This document shows positions 14,752 to 22,356 of a stretch of 29,712 bases of DNA, piece after piece. Every line of letters starts with the position of its first letter. Within the stretch, counting starts at the first letter, position 1. Below the pieces are notes generated by a model that ran no database searches, was not told the DNA's origin, and worked only from the letters and a program-made list of their open reading frames with translations. Source of the stretch: Candidatus Moranbacteria bacterium CG_4_9_14_3_um_filter_45_14 (GTDB taxonomy: Bacteria; Patescibacteriota; Minisyncoccia; Moranbacterales; UBA1568). Both the position numbers and the translations under genes were made by a program. The stretch spans positions 255 to 29,966 of the forward strand of contig PFVP01000008.1 of assembly GCA_002790675.1 (NCBI GenBank), given 5' to 3'.

Positions 14752-14928
14752 ATGAGTCGAATGTGCCAACTCACCGGACGAGGAACAGCATCAGGCAACA
14801 CCCGTAGCCATTCCAATATCGTCACTCGTCGAAAATTTAAAATCAACCTGCAGACCAAACGCATCGGTGGTGTGAAACTGCGTGTTTCTACCCGTGCTCT
14901 GCGTACTCTTGCCAAAGTTACCAATTAA
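14752..14928 (+). CDS. rpmB: Ribosomal protein bL28
   Basis: This 58-residue frame reads MSRMCQLTGRGTASGN, then SHSNIVTRRKFKINLQ and KLRVSTRALRTLAK, a clear bL28. The family start usually carries C-x2-C zinc ligands in one paralogue; here only one cysteine (C5) is visible, so this is the zinc-free form. bL28 is a late-assembling 50S protein near the E site. It is monocistronic: a promoter candidate and palindrome lie upstream and a perfect terminator follows 17 bases after the stop. Confidence 0.95.
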   Translation: MSRMCQLTGRGTASGNTRSHSNIVTRRKFKINLQTKRIGGVKLRVSTRALRTLAKVTN

Positions 14929-14945
14929 GAAAAAATTTTCTTATC

Positions 14946-14974
14946 AAAAAAACCTCTATCACGGAGGTTTTTTT
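14946..14974. terminator. Bidirectional terminator between rpmB and tRNA-Pro
   Basis: An 11-pair perfect stem (14946-14956 with 14964-14974: seven A-T pairs and CCTC/GAGG) closes a seven-base loop. It has a run of seven T residues on either strand, so it serves both rpmB (plus) and the tRNA (minus). Confidence 0.93.
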
Positions 14975-14978
14975 ATTG

Positions 14979-15049
14979 TCGGAGTATTGGGAATCGAACC
15001 CAAACTACAAGACCCCCAGCCTTGCGTACTACCACTATACTATACTCCG
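14979..15049 (-). tRNA. tRNA-Pro (anticodon GGG)
   Basis: The minus strand folds into a complete cloverleaf of 71 bases: acceptor CGGAGTA/TACTCCG, D arm GTAT/GTAC, anticodon stem CAAGG/TCTTG with loop CTGGGGG (GGG at positions 34-36), a four-base variable loop TAGT, and T arm TTGGG-TTCGATT-CCCAA. C1-G72 with A73 is the bacterial proline identity pattern. CCA is not encoded (CAA follows), so the 3' end would be added by CCA transferase. It lies between the ndk terminator and a bidirectional terminator. Confidence 0.93.
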
Positions 15050-15053
15050 ATAT

Positions 15054-15075
15054 ATTTATCTGCCGTAGGCAGGCT
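15054..15075. repeat. CTGCCGTAGGCAG palindromic repeat, copy A
   Basis: ATTTATCTGCCGTAGGCA is shared exactly (18 bases) with 28182-28199. The core CTGCC-GTA-GGCAG is a perfect palindrome. This copy sits just 5' of tRNA-Pro, in what would be its precursor leader. Confidence 0.75.
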
Positions 15076-15102
15076 ACATCCCGGTTCCTATTTCAGATAC
15101 TC

Positions 15103-15108
15103 ATTATA
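15103..15108 (-). promoter_or_regulatory. Possible -10 element for tRNA-Pro
   Basis: A perfect TATAAT is read on the minus strand just past the ndk terminator T-run, about 53 bases before the tRNA 5' end. No consensus -35 is found 16-18 bases upstream, where the terminator stem lies, so the assignment is tentative. Confidence 0.35.
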
Positions 15109-15112
15109 CCTC

Positions 15113-15144
15113 AAAAAAAGGCAGTCTTTTTTGAGAGACTGCCT
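15113..15144 (-). terminator. Intrinsic terminator after ndk
   Basis: AGGCAGTCT (15144-15136) pairs perfectly with AGACTGCCT (15127-15119) around an eight-base loop and is followed by seven T residues on the minus strand. It lies 15 bases past the ndk stop. Confidence 0.93.
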
Positions 15145-15159
15145 ATCTGATATGAAAGT

Positions 15160-15765
15160 CTATTCCAAAATACCATCGAGGTTTACATCGTACAAAATCT
15201 GTTCCTGAACGAGACGGTAACTAATGATTTCGTTTTCCTGAAACCAGATCGGAATTTCCCTCTCTGCTTCCGCTCTATCTTCCGAACAGTGCACGAGATT
15301 ACGCACGGCACGATTATCCAAAGCAGAAAGACTATATGAATCGACAGTGAGATCCCCTCGAATCGTTCCGATATCGGAAGATGTCGGCTCCGTACCCCCC
15401 ACAAGTTTCTTCACGATCATCGTGGCAGCATGCCCTTCTACGATAGCTATAAGACTTGGCCCGCAGGTCAGATAATCGACAATCGTCCGAATGATATCTT
15501 TGCCATACTCTGCCGGCTCTTTCTCTATCGGGAGATTGTGTTCCTTACGATCATTAACCATCCGTTCTCCTTTTTTCTGATACCACTCATCGTCTTTACT
15601 GTAGTGTTTCCAACACTGATCTTCGCTCGCGACAACAAACTTCATCGCTGTGAATTTCAGTCCGGTACGTTCAATACGACGGATGATTTCCCCCATCAAA
15701 GTGCGCTGGATAGCATCCGGTTTGAGGATGATGAGTGTGCGTTCCTTCTTCTGATGTGTTAGCAT
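15160..15765 (-). CDS. ndk: Nucleoside diphosphate kinase, long form
   Basis: The 201-residue protein transfers phosphate between nucleoside tri- and diphosphates through a phospho-histidine. It opens with ERTLIILKPDAIQR and carries the active-site segment VRNLVHCSEDRAEAEREI, with the catalytic histidine in place of the usual N-x-x-H-G-S-D. Typical enzymes have about 140-150 residues; the extra length is an insertion of roughly 30 residues around EWYQKKGERMVNDRKEHN and a C-terminal tail. AGGAAAG sits seven bases before the ATG, one of the few good ribosome sites here. It has its own promoter and terminator. Confidence 0.94.
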   Translation of the reverse strand: MLTHQKKERTLIILKPDAIQRTLMGEIIRRIERTGLKFTAMKFVVASEDQCWKHYSKDDEWYQKKGERMVNDRKEHNLPIEKEPAEYGKDIIRTIVDYLTCGPSLIAIVEGHAATMIVKKLVGGTEPTSSDIGTIRGDLTVDSYSLSALDNRAVRNLVHCSEDRAEAEREIPIWFQENEIISYRLVQEQILYDVNLDGILE

Positions 15766-15802
15766 AGTATTTCTTTCCTAGACAATTACGCTATTACGAA
15801 CG

Positions 15803-15831
15803 AGTATGACACAAAAAAACAAAACTAGCAA
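15803..15831 (-). promoter_or_regulatory. Probable ndk promoter
   Basis: On the minus strand TTGCTA (15831-15826), 17 bases, then CATACT (15808-15803), with an upstream TG one base before the -10 (extended -10 form). The start would be about 30 bases ahead of the ndk ATG. Confidence 0.5.
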
Positions 15832-15889
15832 CTCATACACTTCTACACACCTAACGTAACGAACAAAGGAACTTTCTTTTTCTGCCGTA

Positions 15890-16738
15890 CTATCGTGCAA
15901 AAACGCATTTCGCCAATATTTCCGTGCAAAGATAACGGGTATCTCCGTCTGTATCCGTTCGGCGAATCTTCACATTCTTTTCCTCGAGACGTTTCAGGAC
16001 ATCCGGACTGGGATGTCCATAGCTATTTTTCCCGACAGAGATCACTGCTTCTTGTGGCATAAGCCTCTCCAAAAAATCAGTACTTGTGGAATAACGAGAA
16101 CCATGGTGAGCGACTTTGAGAATATCAACGGGGCGTATATCCGGAAGCATCTTCTCTTCACTCGGTAGATCTCCAGTAAAAAGCATCTGTGTCGTTCCAT
16201 AAGTGAAGCGCGCGACAATACTGCCTGTATTGGTTTCTGCTGCCTCTTCAGGGAGTATCGAAAGCGGATATTCGATGAAGATGTCCCCCTCGCCGGGCAA
16301 CTCCACTTTGGTTCCTCGAGATATCTTCAAAATATCCGTTTGATTTTCCACCAGAGCTCTCTTCAGAAGTACGAAGGCTTCTGTCTTGCTCTCCGCTCCG
16401 GTGTAGAGGAATTTTTCCACCCGATATGCTGAAAGCAAAGACGCGAAACCGCCGATATGGTCGGCATCAGGATGTGTCGCGATCACGATTTCTATCGTTC
16501 GATCCCAAAACGGCAGGTGTCTTCCCAAACGCGCCAGAAGATCCTTGCCAGATCGTCCACCATCGATGAAAATCTGATTCGATCCTTGGGAAAAAAGTAT
16601 TGCATCACCTTCTCCGACATTGAGGAATATCACTTCTGTTGTTTTTTGATAGGCATCAATCCACCGGATGGCCACAAAGACACACACCGTACAGAGAACA
16701 AGTACCAAGAAACTACAATACACTTTCTGTCTGGACAT
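15890..16738 (-). CDS. ComEC-type metallo-beta-lactamase domain protein, membrane-anchored
   Basis: The 282-residue protein has one N-terminal membrane anchor (about residues 8-26) followed by a metallo-beta-lactamase fold: VIFLNVGEGDAIL, the metal motif THPDADHIGG, FTGDLPSEE and VAHHGSRYST. This is the arrangement of the C-terminal domain of ComEC, which is thought to degrade one DNA strand during uptake. Its ATG lies 26 bases inside the end of the upstream comEC gene in another frame, so the two are probably translationally coupled and act together. A soluble nuclease role is inferred from family, not shown. Confidence 0.9.
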   Translation of the reverse strand: MSRQKVYCSFLVLVLCTVCVFVAIRWIDAYQKTTEVIFLNVGEGDAILFSQGSNQIFIDGGRSGKDLLARLGRHLPFWDRTIEIVIATHPDADHIGGFASLLSAYRVEKFLYTGAESKTEAFVLLKRALVENQTDILKISRGTKVELPGEGDIFIEYPLSILPEEAAETNTGSIVARFTYGTTQMLFTGDLPSEEKMLPDIRPVDILKVAHHGSRYSTSTDFLERLMPQEAVISVGKNSYGHPSPDVLKRLEEKNVKIRRTDTDGDTRYLCTEILAKCVFAR

Positions 16739-18194
16739 ATTTGTGAGTGGAATATTTTCTCATTAAGAGAATAACAGAAAGGAGAAAAGCATACCAGAGG
16801 AGAAGCAGTATCGGATGGAAAGCTACTCCTTGCACTGCATAAGGGACGGTACTCAGTCGTTCGACAGCGTACGTAATAATTCGAAGCAAGCCATAAGCGA
16901 TACTAGCAGGCAAAATATGGAGTCCCGGCAGAATAAAAAATCCAAGCACGGAGATGAATGTCACGCCCATCGCATACGGCACAAGCGGAAGGAGAAGAAT
17001 ATTCATAATAAGCGCGAAAGGTGAGAAAATATGAAATTGATAGGCGATGATCGGCACGACAAAAAGTTCTACGGAAAACGTCAAAAGGGCTATTTCAAGG
17101 AAACTCCTCCCAAAAAATTCTCGAGGAATAAACTGATCGATATATGGTGCAGAAATGATGATAGCGAGCGTGGCAAGAAACGAAAGCTGGAAACCGATAT
17201 CATAACGTAATAAGAGCGGTTGGAAAAGGAGCATCACCACGCCTGCAAACAAGAGCATATTGATTCCTCGCGATACTCTCCCAAAAAAGAGTGCCATAAA
17301 TGCACAGACACCCATAACGCCAGCCCTCACTGCCGAAGCAGGAGCTCCGACAAGAAAAATAAAAAGGATGATTCCGATAACAGCGAACCAGAGAGCTTGC
17401 CGTCGCCACAAACCAAGGGCGATCCCTATGATAACAAACCCTTGCGCAATAAGCGCGATATTGTATCCGGAAATAGCCACGATATGAGAGAGACCCGCGA
17501 TGACGAATCCTTGCTTGAGTGTCTCCGGAAGACGATTGCTTCCTCCTATTATCAGTCCTGCCGCCAATCCTGCTTCCGGTTGCGGTAGACTTTTATTTAC
17601 AGCATTTTCAAACGCCCGTTTCGGCAGGAAGAAGAATCTCATAAAACGCGCCTGATTATCCTCTGACAACACGTCCGCCTGCGATGCTTTGGAACAAACA
17701 TATCCGATATTGTCTTTCGCAAGGAACATCCGATAATCGAATTCCGGATCAAAATTTCTCGGCAACTCCACATCACAGGAAAATGCGATGTTCGCCCCGA
17801 TCACGATATCTGTCGTCCTCGGTGCTTGCCAAAGGATCTTCTCTCGCGGACACCACCCGCTAATACAGGACTGTGCCTGTATGATAACCTGCTTGAAAAA
17901 ACTCTTCTCTTCCGGATCACTCACCACACGGAAAGTACCGACGACTTCCCCACGATACAGAGTACCCTCGCGAAAATGATCCACACTCTCCGCTACCAAG
18001 ACAACACCAGAAAGAAACAATATCGATGGAATGATAAAAAAGAATGTTTTTTTGTATGGAAACGCTATCAAGAGGGCTATGAAAAACGCTGTACCGAGGA
18101 TGAGAGACCAGATCGGAGGAACGAAAAAAGAGCCCACAAAAACTCCTCCGATATATCCCAAACACGCCGAAAGAAAAACCTGATCCTTGGACAT
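16713..18194 (-). CDS. comEC: ComEC/Rec2 competence channel (membrane part only)
   Basis: The 493-residue protein starts with two membrane segments, then an OB-like DUF4131 part (EVVGTFRVVSDPEEKSFF ... DPEFDYRMFLAKDNIGYVC) and then the Competence domain with GLSHIVAISGYNIALIAQG and many membrane helices. This is the inner-membrane DNA-uptake channel. A standard ComEC of about 750 residues continues into a metallo-beta-lactamase domain; here that domain is a separate overlapping gene in a different frame. It starts three bases after the DUF167 stop, in an operon with nrdR. Confidence 0.93.
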   Translation of the reverse strand: MSKDQVFLSACLGYIGGVFVGSFFVPPIWSLILGTAFFIALLIAFPYKKTFFFIIPSILFLSGVVLVAESVDHFREGTLYRGEVVGTFRVVSDPEEKSFFKQVIIQAQSCISGWCPREKILWQAPRTTDIVIGANIAFSCDVELPRNFDPEFDYRMFLAKDNIGYVCSKASQADVLSEDNQARFMRFFFLPKRAFENAVNKSLPQPEAGLAAGLIIGGSNRLPETLKQGFVIAGLSHIVAISGYNIALIAQGFVIIGIALGLWRRQALWFAVIGIILFIFLVGAPASAVRAGVMGVCAFMALFFGRVSRGINMLLFAGVVMLLFQPLLLRYDIGFQLSFLATLAIIISAPYIDQFIPREFFGRSFLEIALLTFSVELFVVPIIAYQFHIFSPFALIMNILLLPLVPYAMGVTFISVLGFFILPGLHILPASIAYGLLRIITYAVERLSTVPYAVQGVAFHPILLLLWYAFLLSVILLMRKYSTHKYVQTESVL

Positions 18195-18197
18195 ACG

Positions 18198-18419
18198 TTA
18201 GGGCAACCCAATGATTTTTTGACGGCTATTCTCGCCGGAAACGATCCATATATGACTCGGTGCTATACCGAAATGTTTCGCCAACAATTTGATGAGAAGA
18301 TGGTTGGCTTTTTCATTGACCGGCGGAGCTGTCAAACGGACGCGGTATTCTCCTTCTTTGACACATTCCACCGTATTCTTTTTCGCCCGAGGAATGACCT
18401 TCACAGAAATCTTCGCCAT
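18198..18419 (-). CDS. DUF167 (YggU-like) protein
   Basis: The 73-residue protein reads MAKISVKVIPRAKKNTVECV, then YRVRLTAPPVNEKANHLLIKLLAKHFG and a final SGENSRQKIIGL. The APPVxGKAN segment and the SG-x-x-SR-x-K motif define the DUF167/YggU family, small alpha-beta proteins of unknown function found across bacteria, archaea and eukaryotes. It lies 6 bases after nrdR and 3 bases before comEC, so it is cotranscribed with both. Confidence 0.92.
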   Translation of the reverse strand: MAKISVKVIPRAKKNTVECVKEGEYRVRLTAPPVNEKANHLLIKLLAKHFGIAPSHIWIVSGENSRQKIIGLP

Positions 18420-18425
18420 AATGAT

Positions 18426-18872
18426 TTATTCCAATGTCTCCAATACTCTGCGGAAACTTTTAGCACTGCCGAAAGATTTGTACACGCTGATAAACCGGAT
18501 ATAAGCGACATCATCGGCTTCTTTGAGTTTTTCCATCACCAAACTCCCTATCTCCCGACTCTGGATCTCACTCGTATGCTTCTCGTGGAGCGCATATTCT
18601 ATTTCTCCCAGAATTCTCTCAATCTTTTCCTCGGCAGCCGGACGTTTTTCAAATGCACGCCGTAATCCTTTTTCAATCTTATTCCGATCATACTCTTCCT
18701 TACGACCATCTTTCTTGATGATAGATAGCCGAAAAATCTCCACTTCCTCATACGTGCTGAAGCGAGCATGACATTTCTCGCATTCACGACGACGACGGAT
18801 GGCACGCCCTTCCTGCGTATCGCGTGAATCGATGACTTTTGTTTCTGGATGACTGCAGAATGGACAGTTCAT
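18426..18872 (-). CDS. nrdR: Transcriptional repressor NrdR
   Basis: The 148-residue protein has the NrdR zinc ribbon (C3, C6, C31, C34: MNCPFC ... CEKC) followed by an ATP-cone domain (IIKKDGRKEEYDRNKIEKGLRRAFEKRP). NrdR senses adenine nucleotides and represses ribonucleotide reductase genes at NrdR boxes. No ribonucleotide reductase gene is in the window. It heads the nrdR-DUF167-comEC-MBL set, with a candidate promoter after the ftsZ terminator. The ftsZ-nrdR neighbourhood may be conserved in related genomes, which was not tested. Confidence 0.97.
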   Translation of the reverse strand: MNCPFCSHPETKVIDSRDTQEGRAIRRRRECEKCHARFSTYEEVEIFRLSIIKKDGRKEEYDRNKIEKGLRRAFEKRPAAEEKIERILGEIEYALHEKHTSEIQSREIGSLVMEKLKEADDVAYIRFISVYKSFGSAKSFRRVLETLE

Positions 18873-18912
18873 AGGAAGAATAATAGATAAACAATCCGTA
18901 TTTCACACTTGT

Positions 18913-18942
18913 AGTATACACCCTTATTTTCTACAAAAGCAA
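18913..18942 (-). promoter_or_regulatory. Possible nrdR promoter
   Basis: On the minus strand TTGCTT (18942-18937), 18 bases, then TATACT (18918-18913). The -35 lies in the T-run of the ftsZ terminator. The start would be about 34 bases before the nrdR ATG. The -35 match is weak. Confidence 0.4.
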
Positions 18943-18962
18943 AACGCCTCTTTTCGAGGCGT
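18938..18962 (-). terminator. Intrinsic terminator after ftsZ
   Basis: ACGCCTC (18962-18956) pairs perfectly with GAGGCGT (18950-18944), loop GAAAA, followed by TTTTGCTTTTG on the minus strand. It lies 18 bases past the ftsZ stop. Confidence 0.9.
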
Positions 18963-18980
18963 GCTACTCTTTTTTCAAAA

Positions 18981-20240
18981 CTATTTTTTCATCTTGCGAC
19001 GAATAAATGCTGGGATTTCAAGGTCTTCTCCTCCCTCGACAAGCTCCTTCGATTCGTTGCGAGGGGCGAGATTACGTGGTTGGATTTTCTCTTCGATAAT
19101 CATCACTGGCTGTTCAATACTGCGATTCGGAAAATGGAAATCATCCTCACCCTCATCTTTCTTTTCATTCTCCGAACGGTCTTCTGTCGTATGAGGCGTA
19201 TGATGTGATGGAAGTTGAGAAGTCGGCGTCACGGTAAGAGGAGACCTATTTGTGATCAATCCAAGTGATGGTTCATTGACACGAGCGACATCGAAACCGG
19301 TGGCAACAACAGTAATCTGAATCTCTCCTTTACGAATCTGGTCATCGGTTACGGCTCCGAAAATAACCTTGGCATTCGGATCGATATTTTCAGTAATGAT
19401 GCTTGCTGCCTCATTTATTTCAAGCATCGTCAAATCATTGGAACCAGAGATATTAAACAATACCCCTTTGGCACCATCAATAGAAAGCTCGAGAAGAGGA
19501 CTATTGATGGCTGCTTTGGCGGCTTCTACGGCACGATTATCACCGGAGGCGATACCGATACCCATAAGGGCACTTCCGCTATCTTCCATAATGGCACGCA
19601 CATCGGCAAAGTCGACGTTGACGATTCCCGGTTTCGTAATCAGATCGGAAATACCCTGCACACCCTGACGGAGGACATCATCGACGATACGGAAAGCATT
19701 GATGAGCGTTGTCTTGCGATCGATGATTGAGAGCAATTTATCATTCGGAATGGTAATGAGCGTATCGACGCGATCCTTCAAATTAACAAGAGCCTCTTCA
19801 GCAATAGCCCGACGTTGTGATCCTTCAAAAGCGAATGGCTTGGTCACGACGCCGACGGTGAGCGCTCCGAGTTCCTTGGCAGTTTCCGCAACGATAGGAG
19901 CGGCACCCGAACCGGTACCTCCACCCAAACCGCACGTGACGAACACCATATCAGCGCCTTTCAATACTTCTTGGATTTCATCACGATTTTCTTCGGCAGC
20001 CTGACGTCCGATTTCCGGATTCATACCAGCACCAAGTCCTTTAGTCAGATTTTTTCCGATGTGGATTTTCTCCTGAGCTTTGGAATTATGCAGTGCCTGT
20101 GCATCCGTATTGATAGCAACAAATTCAACACCCTTAATCTTGGCATCAATCATCCGTGTAATACCGTTACCTCCGGAACCTCCGACACCAACAACTTTAA
20201 TCTTCGCAAACGTTTCGATATCAGGTTTGATCTCTGCCAT
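18981..20240 (-). CDS. ftsZ: Cell division protein FtsZ
   Basis: The 419-residue protein is the tubulin-like GTPase that forms the division ring. The N-terminal IKVVGVGGSGGNGITRM, the tubulin signature GGGTGSGAAP and the T7-loop region NVDFADVRAIM are all present. After the GTPase core comes a variable linker of about 75 residues, then the conserved C-terminal peptide LEIPAFIRRK that binds FtsA. A Shine-Dalgarno AAGGGGA lies six bases before the ATG. A separate promoter in the 215-base ftsA-ftsZ gap suggests it can be expressed apart from ftsA. Confidence 0.98.
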   Translation of the reverse strand: MAEIKPDIETFAKIKVVGVGGSGGNGITRMIDAKIKGVEFVAINTDAQALHNSKAQEKIHIGKNLTKGLGAGMNPEIGRQAAEENRDEIQEVLKGADMVFVTCGLGGGTGSGAAPIVAETAKELGALTVGVVTKPFAFEGSQRRAIAEEALVNLKDRVDTLITIPNDKLLSIIDRKTTLINAFRIVDDVLRQGVQGISDLITKPGIVNVDFADVRAIMEDSGSALMGIGIASGDNRAVEAAKAAINSPLLELSIDGAKGVLFNISGSNDLTMLEINEAASIITENIDPNAKVIFGAVTDDQIRKGEIQITVVATGFDVARVNEPSLGLITNRSPLTVTPTSQLPSHHTPHTTEDRSENEKKDEGEDDFHFPNRSIEQPVMIIEEKIQPRNLAPRNESKELVEGGEDLEIPAFIRRKMKK

Positions 20241-20345
20241 ATGTGTCCCCTTTAAAAAAGTTGGTTAAATAATCGATTTACTCCGTACTTTCTCTTTTCT
20301 CTCATCTCATCTTGTCACTCAGGGCAGAACGTTTCTTGAATTATC

Positions 20346-20375
20346 ACTCTATCATAATGCGAGAAAACGTGTCAA
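20346..20375 (-). promoter_or_regulatory. Probable ftsZ promoter
   Basis: On the minus strand a perfect TTGACA (20375-20370), 18 bases, then TAGAGT (20351-20346), with TG one base ahead of the -10 (extended form). Start would be near 20339, giving a leader of about 100 bases. Confidence 0.6.
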
Positions 20376-20455
20376 GGCAACAGAAAACCCCAGGAAAAGA
20401 GTATTTTTCCGAGAGAATACATTGTTTATGTGTTTTTTCCCTCCACCAAAGCTAT

Positions 20456-21718
20456 TTACGGAAGGAATTGTTTCAACCAACGTTTTATTTTCTTTATTAC
20501 AGTATACACGCTTTCCGGAATAATGCCCATTATTTTACTCGGGGTGGAAAAAGGATTTTTATGTGAAGAGTTCGTTTGCGCCAAAAGCAACAATCCAACG
20601 GCTGTCGTAAACTGTGGAGTGTCTACTTGATCGAGTATGCCACCGAGTGGTTTTGGGTATCCGATTTGAACCGGTAGTCGCAATAATTTTTTCGCCAATT
20701 CGACTGCTCCGGGAAGAAGGGCTCCTCCGCCTGACAATACGGCTCCACCAGGCAAAAGTCCTTCACGACCGATATTCTTCAATTCTCCATTCACGAAGGA
20801 AAGAATCTCTTCGAAACGTGCTTCGATAATTTCTGCAACATGTCGACGAGAAACGAAAACGTCTTCCTGTGAATCAAAAACACTCAGATCAATCTCATCT
20901 TTCTTGCTGATTTCTTCCGGAAGGGTACTTCCGAATTGCAGTTTCACTGCTTCTGCAACTTCGATCGTAGTCCGTAATCCGATAGCGATATCATTGGTGA
21001 TGTGTCCGCTCCCGACCGGCAGAACAGCCAGATGGAATAAATCCCCATCTTCGAATACGACAAGCGATGTCGTGCTACCACCTATATTGATGAGCACCGT
21101 ACCGAGCTCTTTTTGTTTATCAGAAAGCACGGCTTCAGCAGAAGCCAGCGGTTCTACGACAAAACTTTCCGCAGTCGCTCCAGCTTGTTCAAGGCTATGA
21201 GAAATGCTTTTCAAATGCGATGTGCTCCCGCTTATAATAATAGCATTCATCTCAAGTCGTACCCCGCGCATACCGACTGGGTTCTTGATATTCTTCTGAT
21301 CATCAAGACGAAAGTCCTTGGGAATGACATGAATGATTTCTCGATTAAGAGGCATTGTCAATCGTGCCTGCACTTCTTCAAGCACACGTGCTATATCATC
21401 TTCAACAACCTCTCCATCGGCTCGTCCTACCGCGACCACACCGAGAGCATCCTGACAGAGGATTTCTGTCCCACCGACACTCACGACAAGGCTCTCTGCA
21501 GGGTGACCGGCCATACGCTCAGCCTGTTCCAGTGCGTTATTGCATGCCTTGGCGACACTGTCCATATCTGCTACGACTCCACGCCGCATACCAAAAGAAG
21601 GCGTGATACCAACACCGATAATACGCAGTGGTTCTTCGGAAGAAATTTCCTGAGCAATCACTGCTCGAATTTCTGCAGAACCGATATCCAAACCGACAAA
21701 ATAATGACCTCGTGACAT
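20456..21718 (-). CDS. ftsA: Cell division protein FtsA
   Basis: From the ATG at 21718 the protein has 420 residues: MSRGHYFVGLDIGSAEIRAVI (phosphate-1 loop of the actin fold), INIGGSTTSLVVFEDGDL (phosphate 2) and AVLSGGGALLPGAVELA (adenosine loop). The C-terminus TVIKKIKRWLKQFLP is the amphipathic helix that tethers FtsA and FtsZ to the membrane. A TTG at 21733 would add five residues of no known conservation and is not preferred. It is followed by ftsZ with a promoter-containing gap, and preceded by a -10 of perfect consensus. Confidence 0.96.
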   Translation of the reverse strand: MSRGHYFVGLDIGSAEIRAVIAQEISSEEPLRIIGVGITPSFGMRRGVVADMDSVAKACNNALEQAERMAGHPAESLVVSVGGTEILCQDALGVVAVGRADGEVVEDDIARVLEEVQARLTMPLNREIIHVIPKDFRLDDQKNIKNPVGMRGVRLEMNAIIISGSTSHLKSISHSLEQAGATAESFVVEPLASAEAVLSDKQKELGTVLINIGGSTTSLVVFEDGDLFHLAVLPVGSGHITNDIAIGLRTTIEVAEAVKLQFGSTLPEEISKKDEIDLSVFDSQEDVFVSRRHVAEIIEARFEEILSFVNGELKNIGREGLLPGGAVLSGGGALLPGAVELAKKLLRLPVQIGYPKPLGGILDQVDTPQFTTAVGLLLLAQTNSSHKNPFSTPSKIMGIIPESVYTVIKKIKRWLKQFLP

Positions 21719-21771
21719 AAAAGAAAAAATCAAAACCGTCGTAAAACAAGCACGATCAAATTGCTATCATT

Positions 21772-21799
21772 ATTATACCCCGAAAATTTTCAAACGCAA
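21772..21799 (-). promoter_or_regulatory. Probable ftsA promoter
   Basis: On the minus strand TTGCGT (21799-21794), 16 bases, then a perfect TATAAT (21777-21772). Start would be near 21765, about 47 bases before the ftsA ATG. Confidence 0.5.
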
Positions 21800-21820
21800 A
21801 GAATGACCCCCCAGGGAGAG

Positions 21821-22174
21821 TCAGAATACCAGGATATACGGTAAGAAAATGACTATACCGATTGCAATGGTAGCAAATGTCGCAAGGAGCACCGCTCCTG
21901 CCATTACGTCTTTTATGATACGTGCATACGGATGAACTCGCGGTTTCAAAATATCCATCACTCGTTCCAGTGCCGTATTGGCAAGCTCCAAAGTAAGCAC
22001 TAAGGCTATCGAGAGGACGATAAGCGATCGTTCCAGCGGAGTAAGCGGAAAGAAAAGCATCATACCGATGACAAAGATCCCCACAAACACTTCAACCTGA
22101 AAATTCTTTTCATTTCGCATCGTGAAGAGGATACCTTTCACTGCATACGAAAAACTGCGGAAAAATTGAGACAT
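21821..22174 (-). CDS. dgkA: Diacylglycerol/undecaprenol kinase family protein
   Basis: The 117-residue protein has the small integral-membrane kinase layout: an amphipathic N-terminus with EKNFQVE, three membrane segments, and the signature LELANTALERVMD, whose Glu/Asn/Asp ligate Mg-ATP. In Gram-positive-type members the substrate is undecaprenol, in Escherichia coli diacylglycerol; the sequence does not decide between them. It lies between ybeY and ftsA. A TATAAT (22189-22194) lies only 14 bases ahead of its ATG, which would give a very short leader. Confidence 0.92.
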   Translation of the reverse strand: MSQFFRSFSYAVKGILFTMRNEKNFQVEVFVGIFVIGMMLFFPLTPLERSLIVLSIALVLTLELANTALERVMDILKPRVHPYARIIKDVMAGAVLLATFATIAIGIVIFLPYILVF

Positions 22175-22234
22175 AAAAAATCACTACAATTATATCTTTT
22201 TCAGTATACTATTTTTCCAAAGGAAAAGCACCTG

Positions 22235-22356
22235 CCTCCACACCAATCGAGTTTCAATTCTGGAAAATATGCCTTCAACTTCTTTTAAACGTTCTCTTTG
22301 TGGGAATTTGCACAAGAATTTTTCTCCCTCTTGCTTAAACTCGATTAGTGTAGAGG
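22235..22356 (-). ncRNA. Long-stem structured element straddling the ybeY stop
   Basis: Bases 22356-22337 and 22254-22235 form a 20-pair stem on the minus-strand transcript, with CACTAATCGAGTTT facing AAACTCGATTGGTG. Only two positions differ and both are U-G wobbles in that transcript (they would be A-C mismatches in a plus transcript), consistent with an RNA stem. The 82-base cap contains a further TTGTG/CACAA pairing. The proximal arm includes the last ybeY codons. It has no T-run, so it is not a simple terminator. Element type and function are unknown. Confidence 0.45.

Noticed and set aside
18904..18922. NrdR box upstream of nrdR
   Set aside because: ACACTTGTAGTATACAC resembles the consensus only at its ends; the central positions do not match well enough to call autoregulation.
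20390..20445. Terminator between ftsA and ftsZ
   Set aside because: Only a four-pair ACAT/ATGT stem with a T-run on the plus strand is present, which is the wrong direction for ftsA.
22195..22230. Terminator at the TTTTCC-TTT-GGAAAA hairpin upstream of dgkA
   Set aside because: The stem is short and AT-rich and is followed on the minus strand by AATAGTATAC instead of a T-run.
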